64,000 bases of DNA, taken from NCBI RefSeq assembly GCF_020215705.1, contig NZ_JAIWNB010000015.1, positions 172,602-236,601 on the forward strand. Reading direction: 5' to 3'. The DNA comes from Nonomuraea aurantiaca (GTDB lineage: Bacteria > Actinomycetota > Actinomycetes > Streptosporangiales > Streptosporangiaceae). Under the pieces are notes generated by a model. That model saw only the letters and a program-made list of their open reading frames with translations, did not search any database and had not been told where the DNA came from. A program made the position numbers and the translations under genes. Position 1 is the stretch's first letter. Each line of letters starts with the position of its first letter. Positions 24,973-32,943 of the stretch are shown here, piece by piece.

Positions 24973-26955
24973 TCATCGGCCCGGTGGCCGGTCGGCCAGC
25001 TCGGCCCGCAGCTCCTCGGGGGTGGTGACGGGCATCCGGCAGGTGAAGCCCCGGCACACGTACGCGGCGGGCGCGCCGCCGACCGGGCCGCGGCCTTCCA
25101 GCAGCTCGGGCCCGCCGGGCGGCACGCCTTGGCCGTCGCCCAGCGCCACGACCAGTCCGGGAACGTCGGCCAGCAGCGCCTCGCGGTGCAGCGCCCGCGT
25201 ACGCGGGTCGTCCATCGGCCCGACGACCGCCACCTCGACGGGCCCGCTGAGCGCCGCCCGCGCCACGGCCAGCCCCCAGCCGGCGAACCGCGCGTGCCCG
25301 GTGGCCAGCACGGACACCGTGCCCAGCGCCGCGTAGGCGGCCTCACGGTGCCGCGCGGACCCTGTCAGCGCCGAGTAGGACAGCAGCGCCCCGGCCGCGG
25401 CGTACTGTCCCGACGGTGTCGCGTTGTCGGTGGGATCCTGCGGCCGCTGGAACAGCCGTTCGGCGTCGTCGGCCGTGTCGTAGAACCCGCCCTCGCCGTC
25501 CCCGAACCGGTCGAGCACGGTGTCGAGCAGCGAGCCCGCCAGCCGGTGCCAGCGGGTCTCCCCGGTCACGCCGTAGAGGGCGATCAGCCCCTCGGCCAGG
25601 TTCGCGTAGTCCTCCAGCACCCCGGCGTTGCGGCCCGCCCGCCCGTCGCGCGAGGTCCGCAGCAGCCTGCCGCCGTCCATGTGCACGTCTTCGAGCAGCT
25701 CCGCCGCCTGCCGGGCGGCCGCCACCAGGTCCGGCCGGTCGAACACCGTGCCGGTCTCCGCCAGGGCGGCGATGGCCAGGCCGTTCCAGGAGGCCACGAC
25801 CTTGTCGTCACGGCCGGGCCGGACCCGCCGCTCCCTGGCGGCGAGCAGCCGCGCCCGGACGTCGTCGAACCGCGCCGCGTCGTCGGAGCCGGGGTCGGTG
25901 AGCAGCTGCAGCACCGACGTGCCGTGCTCGAACGTGCCCCGCACCTCGAAGAGCCGCGTGGCCCAGTCCCCGTCCTCGTCGCCGAGCACCTCGCGCAGCT
26001 GCTCCGGCGTCCAGACGTAGAACCGGCCCTCCTCGCCCTCGCTGTCGGCGTCGAGCGCCGAGGCGAAGCCGCCCTCGGCGGTGCGCAGCTCGCGCAGCAG
26101 CCACTCGGCAGTCTCCAGCGCCACCCGCCGGGCGAGTGGCGTCCGGCTCGCCTTCCACCAGTGCGTGTAGACCCGCAGCAGCAGCGCGTTGTCGTACAGC
26201 ATCTTCTCGAAGTGCGGCACCACCCAGCCCGCGTCGACGCTGTAGCGCGCGAACCCGCCGCCGAGCTGGTCGTACATCCCGCCGCGCGCCATCGACTCCA
26301 GCGTGCGGCCGCTCATCTCGCTCTCGCCGGAGCGCAGCAGGAACTCCAGCACCATCGACGGCGGGAACTTGGGCGCCCCGCCGAACCCGCCGCGCTCCTC
26401 GTCGAACGACTCCCGCAGATTCCGTACGGCCAGCGCCAGCGTCTCCTCGCCGGGCAGCGGCCCGGTGGGCAGCGTCGTGTGCGCGTTGAGCGCCTCGACC
26501 ACCTTCGACCCCTGCTCGGTCACGGTCGCCCGGTCGCCGGCCCACGCGTCGCGCACACCGCGCAGCAGCCGCTGGAACTGGGGCCGCGGGAAGTAGGTGC
26601 CGCAGTAGAACGGGTGACCCTCGGGCGTGGCGAACACCGTCATCGGCCAGCCGCCCTGATGGATCATGGCCTGGGTGGCGCTCATGTAGACGGCGTCGAC
26701 GTCGGGCCGCTCCTCGCGGTCCACCTTGACGTTGACGAAGTGCTCGTTCATCAGCCGCGCGGTGTCGGGGTCCTCGAAACTCTCGTGCGCCATCACGTGA
26801 CACCAGTGGCACGCCGAATAGCCCACGCTGATCAGCAGGGGCACGTCGCGTTGTCGCGCCTCGGCGAAAGCCTCCTCGCCCCAGGGGTGCCAGTCGACGG
26901 GGTTGCCCGCGTGCTGCAGCAGATAAGGGCTCGTCGCGTCCTGCAAGCGGTTCAT
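24973..26955 (-). CDS. DUF255 thioredoxin-fold / glycosidase-like protein (YyaL, SSP411 family)
   Basis: A 660-aa cytoplasmic protein. The N-terminal thioredoxin-like domain carries CHWCHVMAHESFED in the conserved family start (NRLQDATSPYLLQHAGNPVDW). The rest is an (alpha/alpha)6-barrel-like region. The family is widespread and poorly understood; a redox or epimerase-like role has been suggested. AGAGGAGG precedes ATG 26955. In mycobacteria the homologue (Rv1084) also lies near mca and greA. Confidence 0.9.
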   Translation of the reverse strand: MNRLQDATSPYLLQHAGNPVDWHPWGEEAFAEARQRDVPLLISVGYSACHWCHVMAHESFEDPDTARLMNEHFVNVKVDREERPDVDAVYMSATQAMIHQGGWPMTVFATPEGHPFYCGTYFPRPQFQRLLRGVRDAWAGDRATVTEQGSKVVEALNAHTTLPTGPLPGEETLALAVRNLRESFDEERGGFGGAPKFPPSMVLEFLLRSGESEMSGRTLESMARGGMYDQLGGGFARYSVDAGWVVPHFEKMLYDNALLLRVYTHWWKASRTPLARRVALETAEWLLRELRTAEGGFASALDADSEGEEGRFYVWTPEQLREVLGDEDGDWATRLFEVRGTFEHGTSVLQLLTDPGSDDAARFDDVRARLLAARERRVRPGRDDKVVASWNGLAIAALAETGTVFDRPDLVAAARQAAELLEDVHMDGGRLLRTSRDGRAGRNAGVLEDYANLAEGLIALYGVTGETRWHRLAGSLLDTVLDRFGDGEGGFYDTADDAERLFQRPQDPTDNATPSGQYAAAGALLSYSALTGSARHREAAYAALGTVSVLATGHARFAGWGLAVARAALSGPVEVAVVGPMDDPRTRALHREALLADVPGLVVALGDGQGVPPGGPELLEGRGPVGGAPAAYVCRGFTCRMPVTTPEELRAELADRPPGR

Positions 26956-27051
26956 CAGGTCCTCCTCTGATCACTCTACGACCACGCCGGGTGCGCGTCG
27001 GGTCGGTGGCAACGCGTGTGGTGGGGACGGCGGGGGCGTAGGTTACGGAGC

Positions 27052-28203
27052 GTGGATCTGGATTACGTGTGCACGCATGCGGGCCGCCCCGCCGCCGCCC
27101 TCACCCGCAGGGACGTGGCACGCGCCCTGCTCGCCGTGCCCTCCGGGGTGGCGCTGGTGGCGCTGCCCGACCTGCGGCGCGCGTTGATGGCCGCGGGCAA
27201 CCCGCTGTCGCTGGCGTTCTGGGACTCGGCCAGGTCGACGCTCGGCGCGATCGAGTCGGGCGTCGCCACGGTCGGCGACGTGCAGCGCTGGGTCGAGTCG
27301 ACCGGGACCGAGCCCATGCTGATGACGCCCGGCTACTTCGTGTGGCCGGAGGAGGACGAGCGCGGGCCGGTGGCCGAGGAGATGTTCTCGCTGCTCGTGA
27401 GGTATCTGGAGGAACGCGTCAGCGCGGGTGAGATCGACCCCGACGCGCTGGTCGCCGGTGACCCGGAGGCCCGCAGGACGTACGAGGAGCTTCAGGAGCG
27501 CTGGCTGAGCGAGCCGCAGCCCGACGGCCGGGTGCCCGGGTTCGCGGTCAGTGATGAGCAGGACGAGGAGTTGTTCGCCGCCTGGGACGAGGAGGAGGCG
27601 TTCGCGCTGGCCGAGCTGCGGCGGATCGTCGGCGAGCTGCCCAAGCCGCCCGAGCTGCCCGCCGACGAGCTGCGGCGGGCCGGGGCACTGCTGCGCGAGC
27701 TGCTCGGCCTGCCCGGCTACCCGGCGAACGTGCTGCGGGCCTGCGCCGGGCTCGACGACCGGCCGATGCCCGACGACGACGGCGAGCTGTGGCTGTCGGT
27801 GGCGGCCGGCATCGCCGGTCCCATCTCCGACCTGTCGGAGGCCGGCGACAGCCTGGAGGAGTTCGCGGACCTCGACGGCGACCTCAGCCACGAGGACACC
27901 GTGCTGGCCAACCTGTGCGCCATCCAGCACGCCGACTGGCTGGCCGCGGTGGCGGCCCTGACCAGGCTGGGTCCCGGCGTGCTCGCCTCGCCCGAGCGGC
28001 TGGCCCGGCTCATCGCCGAGTCGGAGGACATCGACATCGACGACCAGGACGCCGACGACCTCGACGCGACCGAGCGCCTGTTCGTGCCGGTGGTGACCTT
28101 GTGGGGATATCTGGGCATCGTCGACACCGAGGACGTGCTCACCCCGCTGGGCTGGTGGGGCCTGCCCAAGGCGCTCGAACGCGCGTGGTCACCCGGCGAC
28201 TGA
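27052..28203 (+). CDS. hypothetical acidic protein
   Basis: A 383-aa acidic, soluble, helix-rich protein with no recognisable motif, signal or membrane segment. Long Glu/Asp tracts occur (for example EQDEELFAAWDEEEAFALAE). GTG 27052 has TAGGTT exactly seven bases upstream, a leaderless-start signature. Its last six codons and stop are repeated twice downstream. I do not recognise the family. Confidence 0.75.
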   Translation: MDLDYVCTHAGRPAAALTRRDVARALLAVPSGVALVALPDLRRALMAAGNPLSLAFWDSARSTLGAIESGVATVGDVQRWVESTGTEPMLMTPGYFVWPEEDERGPVAEEMFSLLVRYLEERVSAGEIDPDALVAGDPEARRTYEELQERWLSEPQPDGRVPGFAVSDEQDEELFAAWDEEEAFALAELRRIVGELPKPPELPADELRRAGALLRELLGLPGYPANVLRACAGLDDRPMPDDDGELWLSVAAGIAGPISDLSEAGDSLEEFADLDGDLSHEDTVLANLCAIQHADWLAAVAALTRLGPGVLASPERLARLIAESEDIDIDDQDADDLDATERLFVPVVTLWGYLGIVDTEDVLTPLGWWGLPKALERAWSPGD

Positions 28204-28253
28204 CGCCGTGTGGTCACCTGGCGAGCTGACGAGCCTGGTCACTCGGCGGCTGA
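28185..28253 (+). repeat. three copies of a gene 3' end with stop codon
   Basis: GTGGTCACCCGGCGACTGA (28185-28203, the true gene end) recurs with few changes at 28210-28229 and 28235-28253, each ending CTGA. The last copy overlaps the 3' end of the convergent GNAT gene. Confidence 0.85.
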
Positions 28254-28532
28254 GGCGTCGACCAGATCCTTGTATTGGGGATGGCGCTCGATGTACTTGC
28301 CGACGTAGGGGCAGAGGGGCACGACCCGCAGGCCGGTGTCCCTGCTCGCGTCGAGCGCGTGCCCGACCAGCTTGCCCGCCAGGCCCTGCCCCTCAAGTTC
28401 GGGCAGCACCTCGGTGTGCGTGAAAACGATCTTCGTGGGCAGCAGGCGGTAGTCGGCGAACCCGGCGACCTTGCCGTCCATGAGAATCTCGAATCGGCTC
28501 TGCTCCGTGTTGTCGACTATTTCGACCGGCAT
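28239..28532 (-). CDS. small GNAT-like N-acetyltransferase (NATD1/YjdJ type)
   Basis: A 97-aa single-domain acetyltransferase-like protein: two N-terminal beta strands (FEILMDGKVAGFADY), HTEVLPELEGQGLAGKLVGH as the acetyl-CoA pyrophosphate loop, and VPLCPYVGKYIERHPQY. This is the full length for the family; substrates are not known. ATG 28532 directly abuts the stop of the small membrane-protein gene upstream, so translation is probably coupled. Confidence 0.85.
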   Translation of the reverse strand: MPVEIVDNTEQSRFEILMDGKVAGFADYRLLPTKIVFTHTEVLPELEGQGLAGKLVGHALDASRDTGLRVVPLCPYVGKYIERHPQYKDLVDASAAE

Positions 28533-28697
28533 CTATTCGGCCTTCTTGTCGTCGATGTCGGCCGCCCGGGGCACCTGGATCTTCGACATCTGCTTGTTCA
28601 TCGATTTGATCAGCATGTACAGGGCGACCCCGATGAGGGCGACGACGACGAAGCCGAGCAGGCCCGGACTCACATCACCCGCTGCGAGAGTTATCAC
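28533..28697 (-). CDS. small single-span membrane protein
   Basis: A 54-aa protein. One transmembrane helix (PGLLGFVVVALIGVALYMLI) is followed by a basic, then acidic, cytoplasmic tail ending DIDDKKAE. Start GTG 28697 lies right after GGAGGA, a tight spacing, so the exact start is uncertain. It is first of a two-gene operon with the GNAT gene. Comparable short proteins lie near mca in other actinobacteria (Rv1083-like); this is a positional inference. Confidence 0.7.
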   Translation of the reverse strand: MITLAAGDVSPGLLGFVVVALIGVALYMLIKSMNKQMSKIQVPRAADIDDKKAE

Positions 28698-28772
28698 TCC
28701 TCCAGTCTGCCACCGAGGGGTCATGCTCCGGTCGGTGGCAGACGGCAGGGCCCTCATCGGCGTGGAGCCGGG

Positions 28773-29657
28773 TCAGTGGCAGGCGGCGGAGACCTCGTCG
28801 GCGTGGATTCCGGCGAACAGATCGTCTTCCGGCAGCTCGGTGTCGACCAGGGAGCGGGCCAGGTGGTAGTCCTCGGTCGGCCAGATCTCCTGCTGGAGCT
28901 CGCGCGGGCAGACGAACCAGAAGCCGTCGGGGTCCACCTGGGTGGCGTGCGCGAGCAGCGCCTCGTCGCGCAGCTCGAAGTAGTCGGCGCAGGGCACCCG
29001 GGTCGTCACCGGCCACTTGGCGGGCCGGTCCTCCCAGCGGGAGATCCAGTCAGAGTAAGGGGAGCCCATGCCACGCGAGGTCATCGCCTCGTGCAGCGCC
29101 TCGAACCGCTCCTTGGTGAAGCCCATTTGGTAGTAAAGCTTCAGCGGCTGCCACGGGTCGCCGGTGCCCGGGTAGCGGTCGGGGTCGCCGGCCGCCTCGA
29201 ACGCCTCCACGGAGACCCGGTTCGTCATGATGTGGTCGGGGTGCGGGTAGCCGCCGTCGTCGTCGTAGGTGACGATGACGTGCGGCTTGAACGCGCGCAC
29301 GGCGGCCACAAGGGGCGCGGAGGCGTCTTCGAGCTTCTGCACGGCGAAGCAGCCCTCGGGCAGCTCCTCCTCCTCGCTCTCCGGCAGGCCGGAGTCGACG
29401 AAGCCCATGAACTCCTGCTGAACTCCAAGAATCTCCCGCGCGCGGGCCATTTCTGCCTTACGGACCTCGCCGATGTTGTCGACGATCTCCGGCCGGTCCA
29501 TCTTGGGGTTGAGCACCGAGCCTCGCTCACCGCCTGTGAGCGTACAGACCAGCACGTCGACGCCTTCGCGGACGTAGCGCGCCATCGTGGCGGCGCCCTT
29601 GCTCGACTCGTCGTCGGGGTGGGCGTGGACGGCCATCAGCCTCAACGGTGCACTCAC
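28773..29657 (-). CDS. mca: mycothiol S-conjugate amidase
   Basis: A 294-aa zinc hydrolase of the LmbE/PIG-L family. It cleaves mycothiol S-conjugates of toxins and antibiotics to a mercapturic acid, which is exported, and GlcN-inositol. The zinc site is in HAHPDDESSKG and GYPHPDHIMTN. The length and the C-terminal extension after residue 180 distinguish Mca from MshB. GTG 29657 has GAGGAG upstream. The upstream sigma-R-like promoter agrees with mca being a known sigma-R target in Streptomyces. Divergent from DUF4307 and greA, as in mycobacteria. Confidence 0.93.
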   Translation of the reverse strand: MSAPLRLMAVHAHPDDESSKGAATMARYVREGVDVLVCTLTGGERGSVLNPKMDRPEIVDNIGEVRKAEMARAREILGVQQEFMGFVDSGLPESEEEELPEGCFAVQKLEDASAPLVAAVRAFKPHVIVTYDDDGGYPHPDHIMTNRVSVEAFEAAGDPDRYPGTGDPWQPLKLYYQMGFTKERFEALHEAMTSRGMGSPYSDWISRWEDRPAKWPVTTRVPCADYFELRDEALLAHATQVDPDGFWFVCPRELQQEIWPTEDYHLARSLVDTELPEDDLFAGIHADEVSAACH

Positions 29658-29760
29658 GGGCTCGATGTCTCCTCAGTTGGACCGATCACCTGCCCAGAGA
29701 GGTTAGGTTCAGCTGGGCGGTCGCGAGGGCGTGACCCCCGCAGGGAACAATTGTCTCGGA

Positions 29761-29788
29761 TAACGCTGAGGGAGTGCAGGGAGATTCC
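29761..29788 (-). promoter_or_regulatory. sigma-R-type promoter of mca
   Basis: On the minus strand GGAAT (29788-29784), 19 bases, then GTTA (29764-29761) fits GGAAT-N18/19-GTT. Transcription would start near 29752, leaving a leader of about 95 nt. The -35 lies in the Shine-Dalgarno spacer of the divergent DUF4307 gene. Confidence 0.65.
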
Positions 29789-29791
29789 GCC

Positions 29792-30214
29792 ATGGCCACC
29801 GAAGATGTCGAGAGCCGTCCAGTTCTCGGCACACCCGACGACTTCCCCGATCGTCCTGAGCGCCGGGGCCGCTTCGTCGTGCACGTCGTGATCGGCGTGC
29901 TGGTGGCCATCATCGCAGGTGGTTGGGGCTACGTGATGTGGTCGATGACCGGCGGCAACACCGGGGCCATCCCCCAGGTGGTGTCGTTCCAGGCCAATCG
30001 CCCCAACGAGGCCGAAATCACCTTCGAGGTGAGCAAGCCGGCCGACCGGGCCGCCGTATGCCGTATCAGGGCCACAGATGTCAACCACGCAGAAGTGGGC
30101 AGCAGGGAAGTAAGAATTCCCGCTGGTGGGGGTAGTAAGCAGCTCAAAGAGCGCCTGGACACGAGTGCCCAGGCCACGTCCGTCCACATCCAGTACTGCA
30201 ATCTCGTAGAATGA
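29792..30214 (+). CDS. DUF4307 membrane protein
   Basis: A 140-aa protein with a cytoplasmic N-terminus, one transmembrane helix (VVHVVIGVLVAIIAGGWGYVMW) and an extracellular beta-rich domain with two cysteines (AAVCRIRA, QYCNLVE). The family is actinobacterial and of unknown function, and is typically found between mca and greA as here. ATG 29792 follows AGGGAG by eight bases. Confidence 0.88.
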   Translation: MATEDVESRPVLGTPDDFPDRPERRGRFVVHVVIGVLVAIIAGGWGYVMWSMTGGNTGAIPQVVSFQANRPNEAEITFEVSKPADRAAVCRIRATDVNHAEVGSREVRIPAGGGSKQLKERLDTSAQATSVHIQYCNLVE

Positions 30215-30319
30215 GACGTTTGAGGAAGCGTACGAGCTGTTGGGTTGTTAGCCTTTCGCAATTCAACCGCATGCAACCTCTAGTGATCTCAGGGCCCCCT
30301 AGGCAAGCAAGGAGAACCC

Positions 30320-30820
30320 GTGGCCGACTCTCGCGATGAGAACGTCACATGGCTGACGCAGGAGGCGTACGACCGTCTCAAGGCGGAGTACGAATACCTC
30401 TCGGGCCCAGGGCGCGTCGACATCGCCAAGAAGATCGAGGCCGCCCGTGAGGAAGGTGACCTGAAGGAGAACGGCGGCTATCACGCGGCCAAGGATGAGC
30501 AGGGCAAGATGGAGGCCCGCATCTTCCACCTCCGGCAGATCATCGACAACGCCCAGGTGGGAGAGGCACCGAAGACCGAAGGGGTCGTCGGGCCCGGCAT
30601 GACCGTGACGATCCGGTTCGTCCGTGACGACGATGAGGTGACCTTCCTGCTGGCGTCCCGTGAGGAGAGCGGAGCCCCGATCGACGTGTATTCGCCGAAA
30701 TCGCCCCTTGGCGCGGCGATCAATGGTAAGAAGATCGGCGAAAAGGCGACCTACTCCATGCCCAACGGTCGCCAGAACACCGTCGAGATCCTCGAGGCCG
30801 TTCCGTACATCGGCAACTGA
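30320..30820 (+). CDS. greA: transcription elongation factor GreA
   Basis: A 166-aa cleavage factor that inserts into the RNA polymerase secondary channel and rescues backtracked complexes. The N-terminal coiled coil (about 10-85) ends in the acidic tip IEAAREEGDLKENGGYHAAK. The C-terminal FKBP-like domain has VGPGMTVTI and ISPLG-like SPKSPLGAAI. GTG 30320 is preceded by AAGGAG. The gene ends in a strong intrinsic terminator. Confidence 0.95.
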   Translation: MADSRDENVTWLTQEAYDRLKAEYEYLSGPGRVDIAKKIEAAREEGDLKENGGYHAAKDEQGKMEARIFHLRQIIDNAQVGEAPKTEGVVGPGMTVTIRFVRDDDEVTFLLASREESGAPIDVYSPKSPLGAAINGKKIGEKATYSMPNGRQNTVEILEAVPYIGN

Positions 30821-30836
30821 CTTCCGAAGAGACGAC

Positions 30837-30868
30837 CCGCCGGGCCCACGATGGCCCGGCGGATTTTT
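30837..30868 (+). terminator. intrinsic terminator after greA
   Basis: CCGCCGGGCC (30837-30846) pairs with GGCCCGGCGG (30853-30862) around CACGAT, followed by ATTTTT. It is the clearest rho-independent terminator in the window, 17 bp after the greA stop. Confidence 0.92.
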
Positions 30869-30903
30869 CGCGTTCCTCCGGTATCCGGCAGGATCTCAGC
30901 TTC

Positions 30904-32103
30904 CTGGTCCGCTCCAGGAGGCGGCGGGACCACCACAAACTGGTCCCGTTCATCGTGGTGTCGCTCGTCGCGGTGCTGACCGCCGACCTGCTGCTGCTCG
31001 CGCAGGTGGGCCAGCGGCAGGCGGTCGGCCAGCTGCCCGCCGCCGCCGTGCGGCAGCAGCAGCATCGCCCCACGCCCCAGCAGACCCTGGCGGCTGACGC
31101 CGGCACGACCGCGCAACCGGCGAAGCAGCCGGTGAAGCCGCTGGGCCAATTACACAAGCCCAACCTCTTCGTGGTCACCCGCAAGCCGCTGACCAACGAG
31201 CTGCTGCGCAAGGTGGCGCGGTTGCAAGGGGTGGCCGCGCTCGAACTGGCCGACGCGGCCTCGATCATGCTCGACGACAAGCGGGTGCAGACGCTCGCGG
31301 TCGACCCCTCGACCTTCCGGGCCTACACGCCCAAGGTCACGGCGGCCTCCGACGCGCTGTGGAACAACGTGGCGGCCGGCGACGTCGCGGTCTCGTTCGT
31401 GCTCGGCAGCGACGGCGGCCTCAGCCTGCACAGCCGGGTGCGCGGGCCCGCTGGTCCGCTGCGCATCGGGGCCTACGCCACGACCGGCTTCGGGGCGGTC
31501 GACGCCGTCGTCTCCCGTGAGGTCGGACGCACGCTCGGCCTGCCGCGCGACAACGCGCTGATCGTGAGCGCGCCCAAGGCCAACTCCGACAAACTGCGTA
31601 GGGCCCTGCTCAAGGTGCTGCCCAAGGGCACGCAGACGGCCATGGTCAACCCGGTGCTGCCCCCCGCGCAGGCCAAGGCCCGCACCTGGGCGGCCGGCTC
31701 GTTCATGAGCGGCGAGCAGATCACCGTCGCGCTCAGGGCCGCCGCCACCAAGCTGGGCAGGCCGTACGTGTGGGGAGCGGAAGGCCCTGACACGTTCGAC
31801 TGCTCGGGCCTGGTCCAGTGGGCCTTCGCGCAGGCAGGGGTACGCATGCCGCGGGTGACGCACCAGCAGTGGCTGGCGGGCCCCCAGGTGCCGCTCGCCC
31901 AGATCCAGCCGGGTGACCTGATTTTCTGGCGCCTCGACCCGACCAATCCCGGCTATATCTCGCATGTGGCGATCTACTGGGGCGACGGCAAGATGGTGGT
32001 GGCCCCGCGCACCGGCGACGTGGTCAAGATCGCCCCGGTCAGCACCCGGAACCTCGCGGGCATCGTCAGGGTCAGCCCGGCGGCGGCGGCCCGCGTTCGC
32101 TGA
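30904..32103 (+). CDS. NlpC/P60-family cell-wall endopeptidase
   Basis: Membrane-anchored peptidoglycan hydrolase. The C-terminal NlpC/P60 domain has the catalytic Cys in DTFDCSGLVQWAF, His in YISHVAIYWGDGKM and a third polar residue downstream. A long linker (about 60-260) precedes it. The only ATG/GTG/TTG start is GTG 30955, inside the membrane helix. Directly upstream, in frame, VRSRRRRDHHKLVPF is an ideal positively charged signal n-region, and the first possible initiator there is CTG 30904, with AGGA ten bases before. I therefore place the start at CTG 30904, with GTG 30955 as the conservative choice. Confidence 0.8.
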   Translation: MVRSRRRRDHHKLVPFIVVSLVAVLTADLLLLAQVGQRQAVGQLPAAAVRQQQHRPTPQQTLAADAGTTAQPAKQPVKPLGQLHKPNLFVVTRKPLTNELLRKVARLQGVAALELADAASIMLDDKRVQTLAVDPSTFRAYTPKVTAASDALWNNVAAGDVAVSFVLGSDGGLSLHSRVRGPAGPLRIGAYATTGFGAVDAVVSREVGRTLGLPRDNALIVSAPKANSDKLRRALLKVLPKGTQTAMVNPVLPPAQAKARTWAAGSFMSGEQITVALRAAATKLGRPYVWGAEGPDTFDCSGLVQWAFAQAGVRMPRVTHQQWLAGPQVPLAQIQPGDLIFWRLDPTNPGYISHVAIYWGDGKMVVAPRTGDVVKIAPVSTRNLAGIVRVSPAAAARVR

Positions 32104-32158
32104 CGGCTTCATTCAGGAAGAGGAAGTCCTTCAGCGCGTGCTTTTTCTTCGCAACCGT

Positions 32159-32172
32159 GTAATTCTAATTAC
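32159..32172. promoter_or_regulatory. perfect palindrome GTAATT-CT-AATTAC abutting a start codon
   Basis: GTAATT and AATTAC are exact inverted arms around CT (extended TGTAATT/AATTACA). The site is AT-only in a GC-rich genome and ends one base before ATG 32173. It contains TAATTC seven bases before the ATG, so it overlaps a leaderless -10. A probable autoregulatory operator. Confidence 0.6.
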
Positions 32173-32694
32173 ATGGCAAGTGATGAAGCAGCGGCCCAGA
32201 TCAAGGGCTGGTTCACCGGGCGGTTGCCCGAGGGATGGTTCACCGAGGCGCCGGAGATCGTCCGGGACCGCGAGGAGATCGCGGTGCTCGGCACACTGCC
32301 GGAGCCCAGTTCCGAGGGATCGGACGCCGAGAAGGCGGCCCTGATCGAGGGGCTCATCGGACGGTTCAGGGAAGAGACCCGCGAGCGCCGCGTCGAGATC
32401 GCCAAGGAGGCCGAGCGGCGGTTCCGGCAGAAGGTGTCCTGGGGTGTCGTCTGCGGCGACACCACTGTGATGTTCACCACTCTCTCGGTGCCCGTCATGA
32501 CACGCCTGCGACAGCAGGAACGCCAGGTGCTCGACACGCTCGTCGCCGCGGGCGTGGCCCGCAGCCGCAGCGACGCGCTGGCCTGGTGCGTACGACTCGT
32601 CGGAAAGAACACCGACACCTGGCTGTCCGAACTGCGAGACGCGTTGCAACACGTCGACCGAGTTCGCTCCGCCGGGCCGGACGTCAATTCCTGA
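32173..32694 (+). CDS. putative ribbon-helix-helix-like DNA-binding protein
   Basis: A 173-aa soluble protein. The N-terminal half has a conserved-looking WFTGRLPEGWFTEAPE region and a charged helix. The C-terminal region (about 100-150) has the order strand (FTTLSVPVMTRL), helix (QERQVLDTLVAAGV), turn and second helix (SRSDALAWCVRLV). This resembles CopG/Arc ribbon-helix-helix modules, including the SRSDA turn. That assignment is by pattern only. The palindrome directly upstream suggests autoregulation. There is no Shine-Dalgarno; initiation is probably leaderless. Confidence 0.65.
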   Translation: MASDEAAAQIKGWFTGRLPEGWFTEAPEIVRDREEIAVLGTLPEPSSEGSDAEKAALIEGLIGRFREETRERRVEIAKEAERRFRQKVSWGVVCGDTTVMFTTLSVPVMTRLRQQERQVLDTLVAAGVARSRSDALAWCVRLVGKNTDTWLSELRDALQHVDRVRSAGPDVNS

Positions 32695-32742
32695 GAGTAC
32701 GCAGGAGAAACTCTCCGGCGAATGGACTAAACCTCTTGCGAA

Positions 32743-32758
32743 ATTGGTTTAGACCAAC
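32743..32758. promoter_or_regulatory. DasR-like palindrome upstream of pckG
   Basis: TTGGT-TTAG-ACCAA (32744-32757) lies about 190 bp before pckG. The segment ATTGGTTTAGACCAAC agrees at 12 of 16 positions with the known DasR element ACTGGTCTAGACCACT. CTAAACC at 32727-32733 can alternatively pair with GGTTTAG here. Confidence 0.35.
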
Positions 32759-32943
32759 TTCATTGGCCGGACAGTGGGCGGGTCGCTTTCTTTTGAAACC
32801 GCTTCTTCGGGGTAGGCTCCCCCAATCATCGAGGCCGCAGCCTGCGGCGACGGCCGATCCAGGCATAGGTCTATGCCAATTGGCTTTTCGGCGCCGTCGT
32901 CGTGAATGATGTTTGGGCCCTGAAGAGTGGAGGAGCCGCCGCC

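Noticed and set aside
28533..28757. Longer 74-aa version of the small membrane protein
   Set aside because: The extra N-terminal residues (RALPSATDRSMTPRWQ) look non-coding and precede the GGAGGA site.
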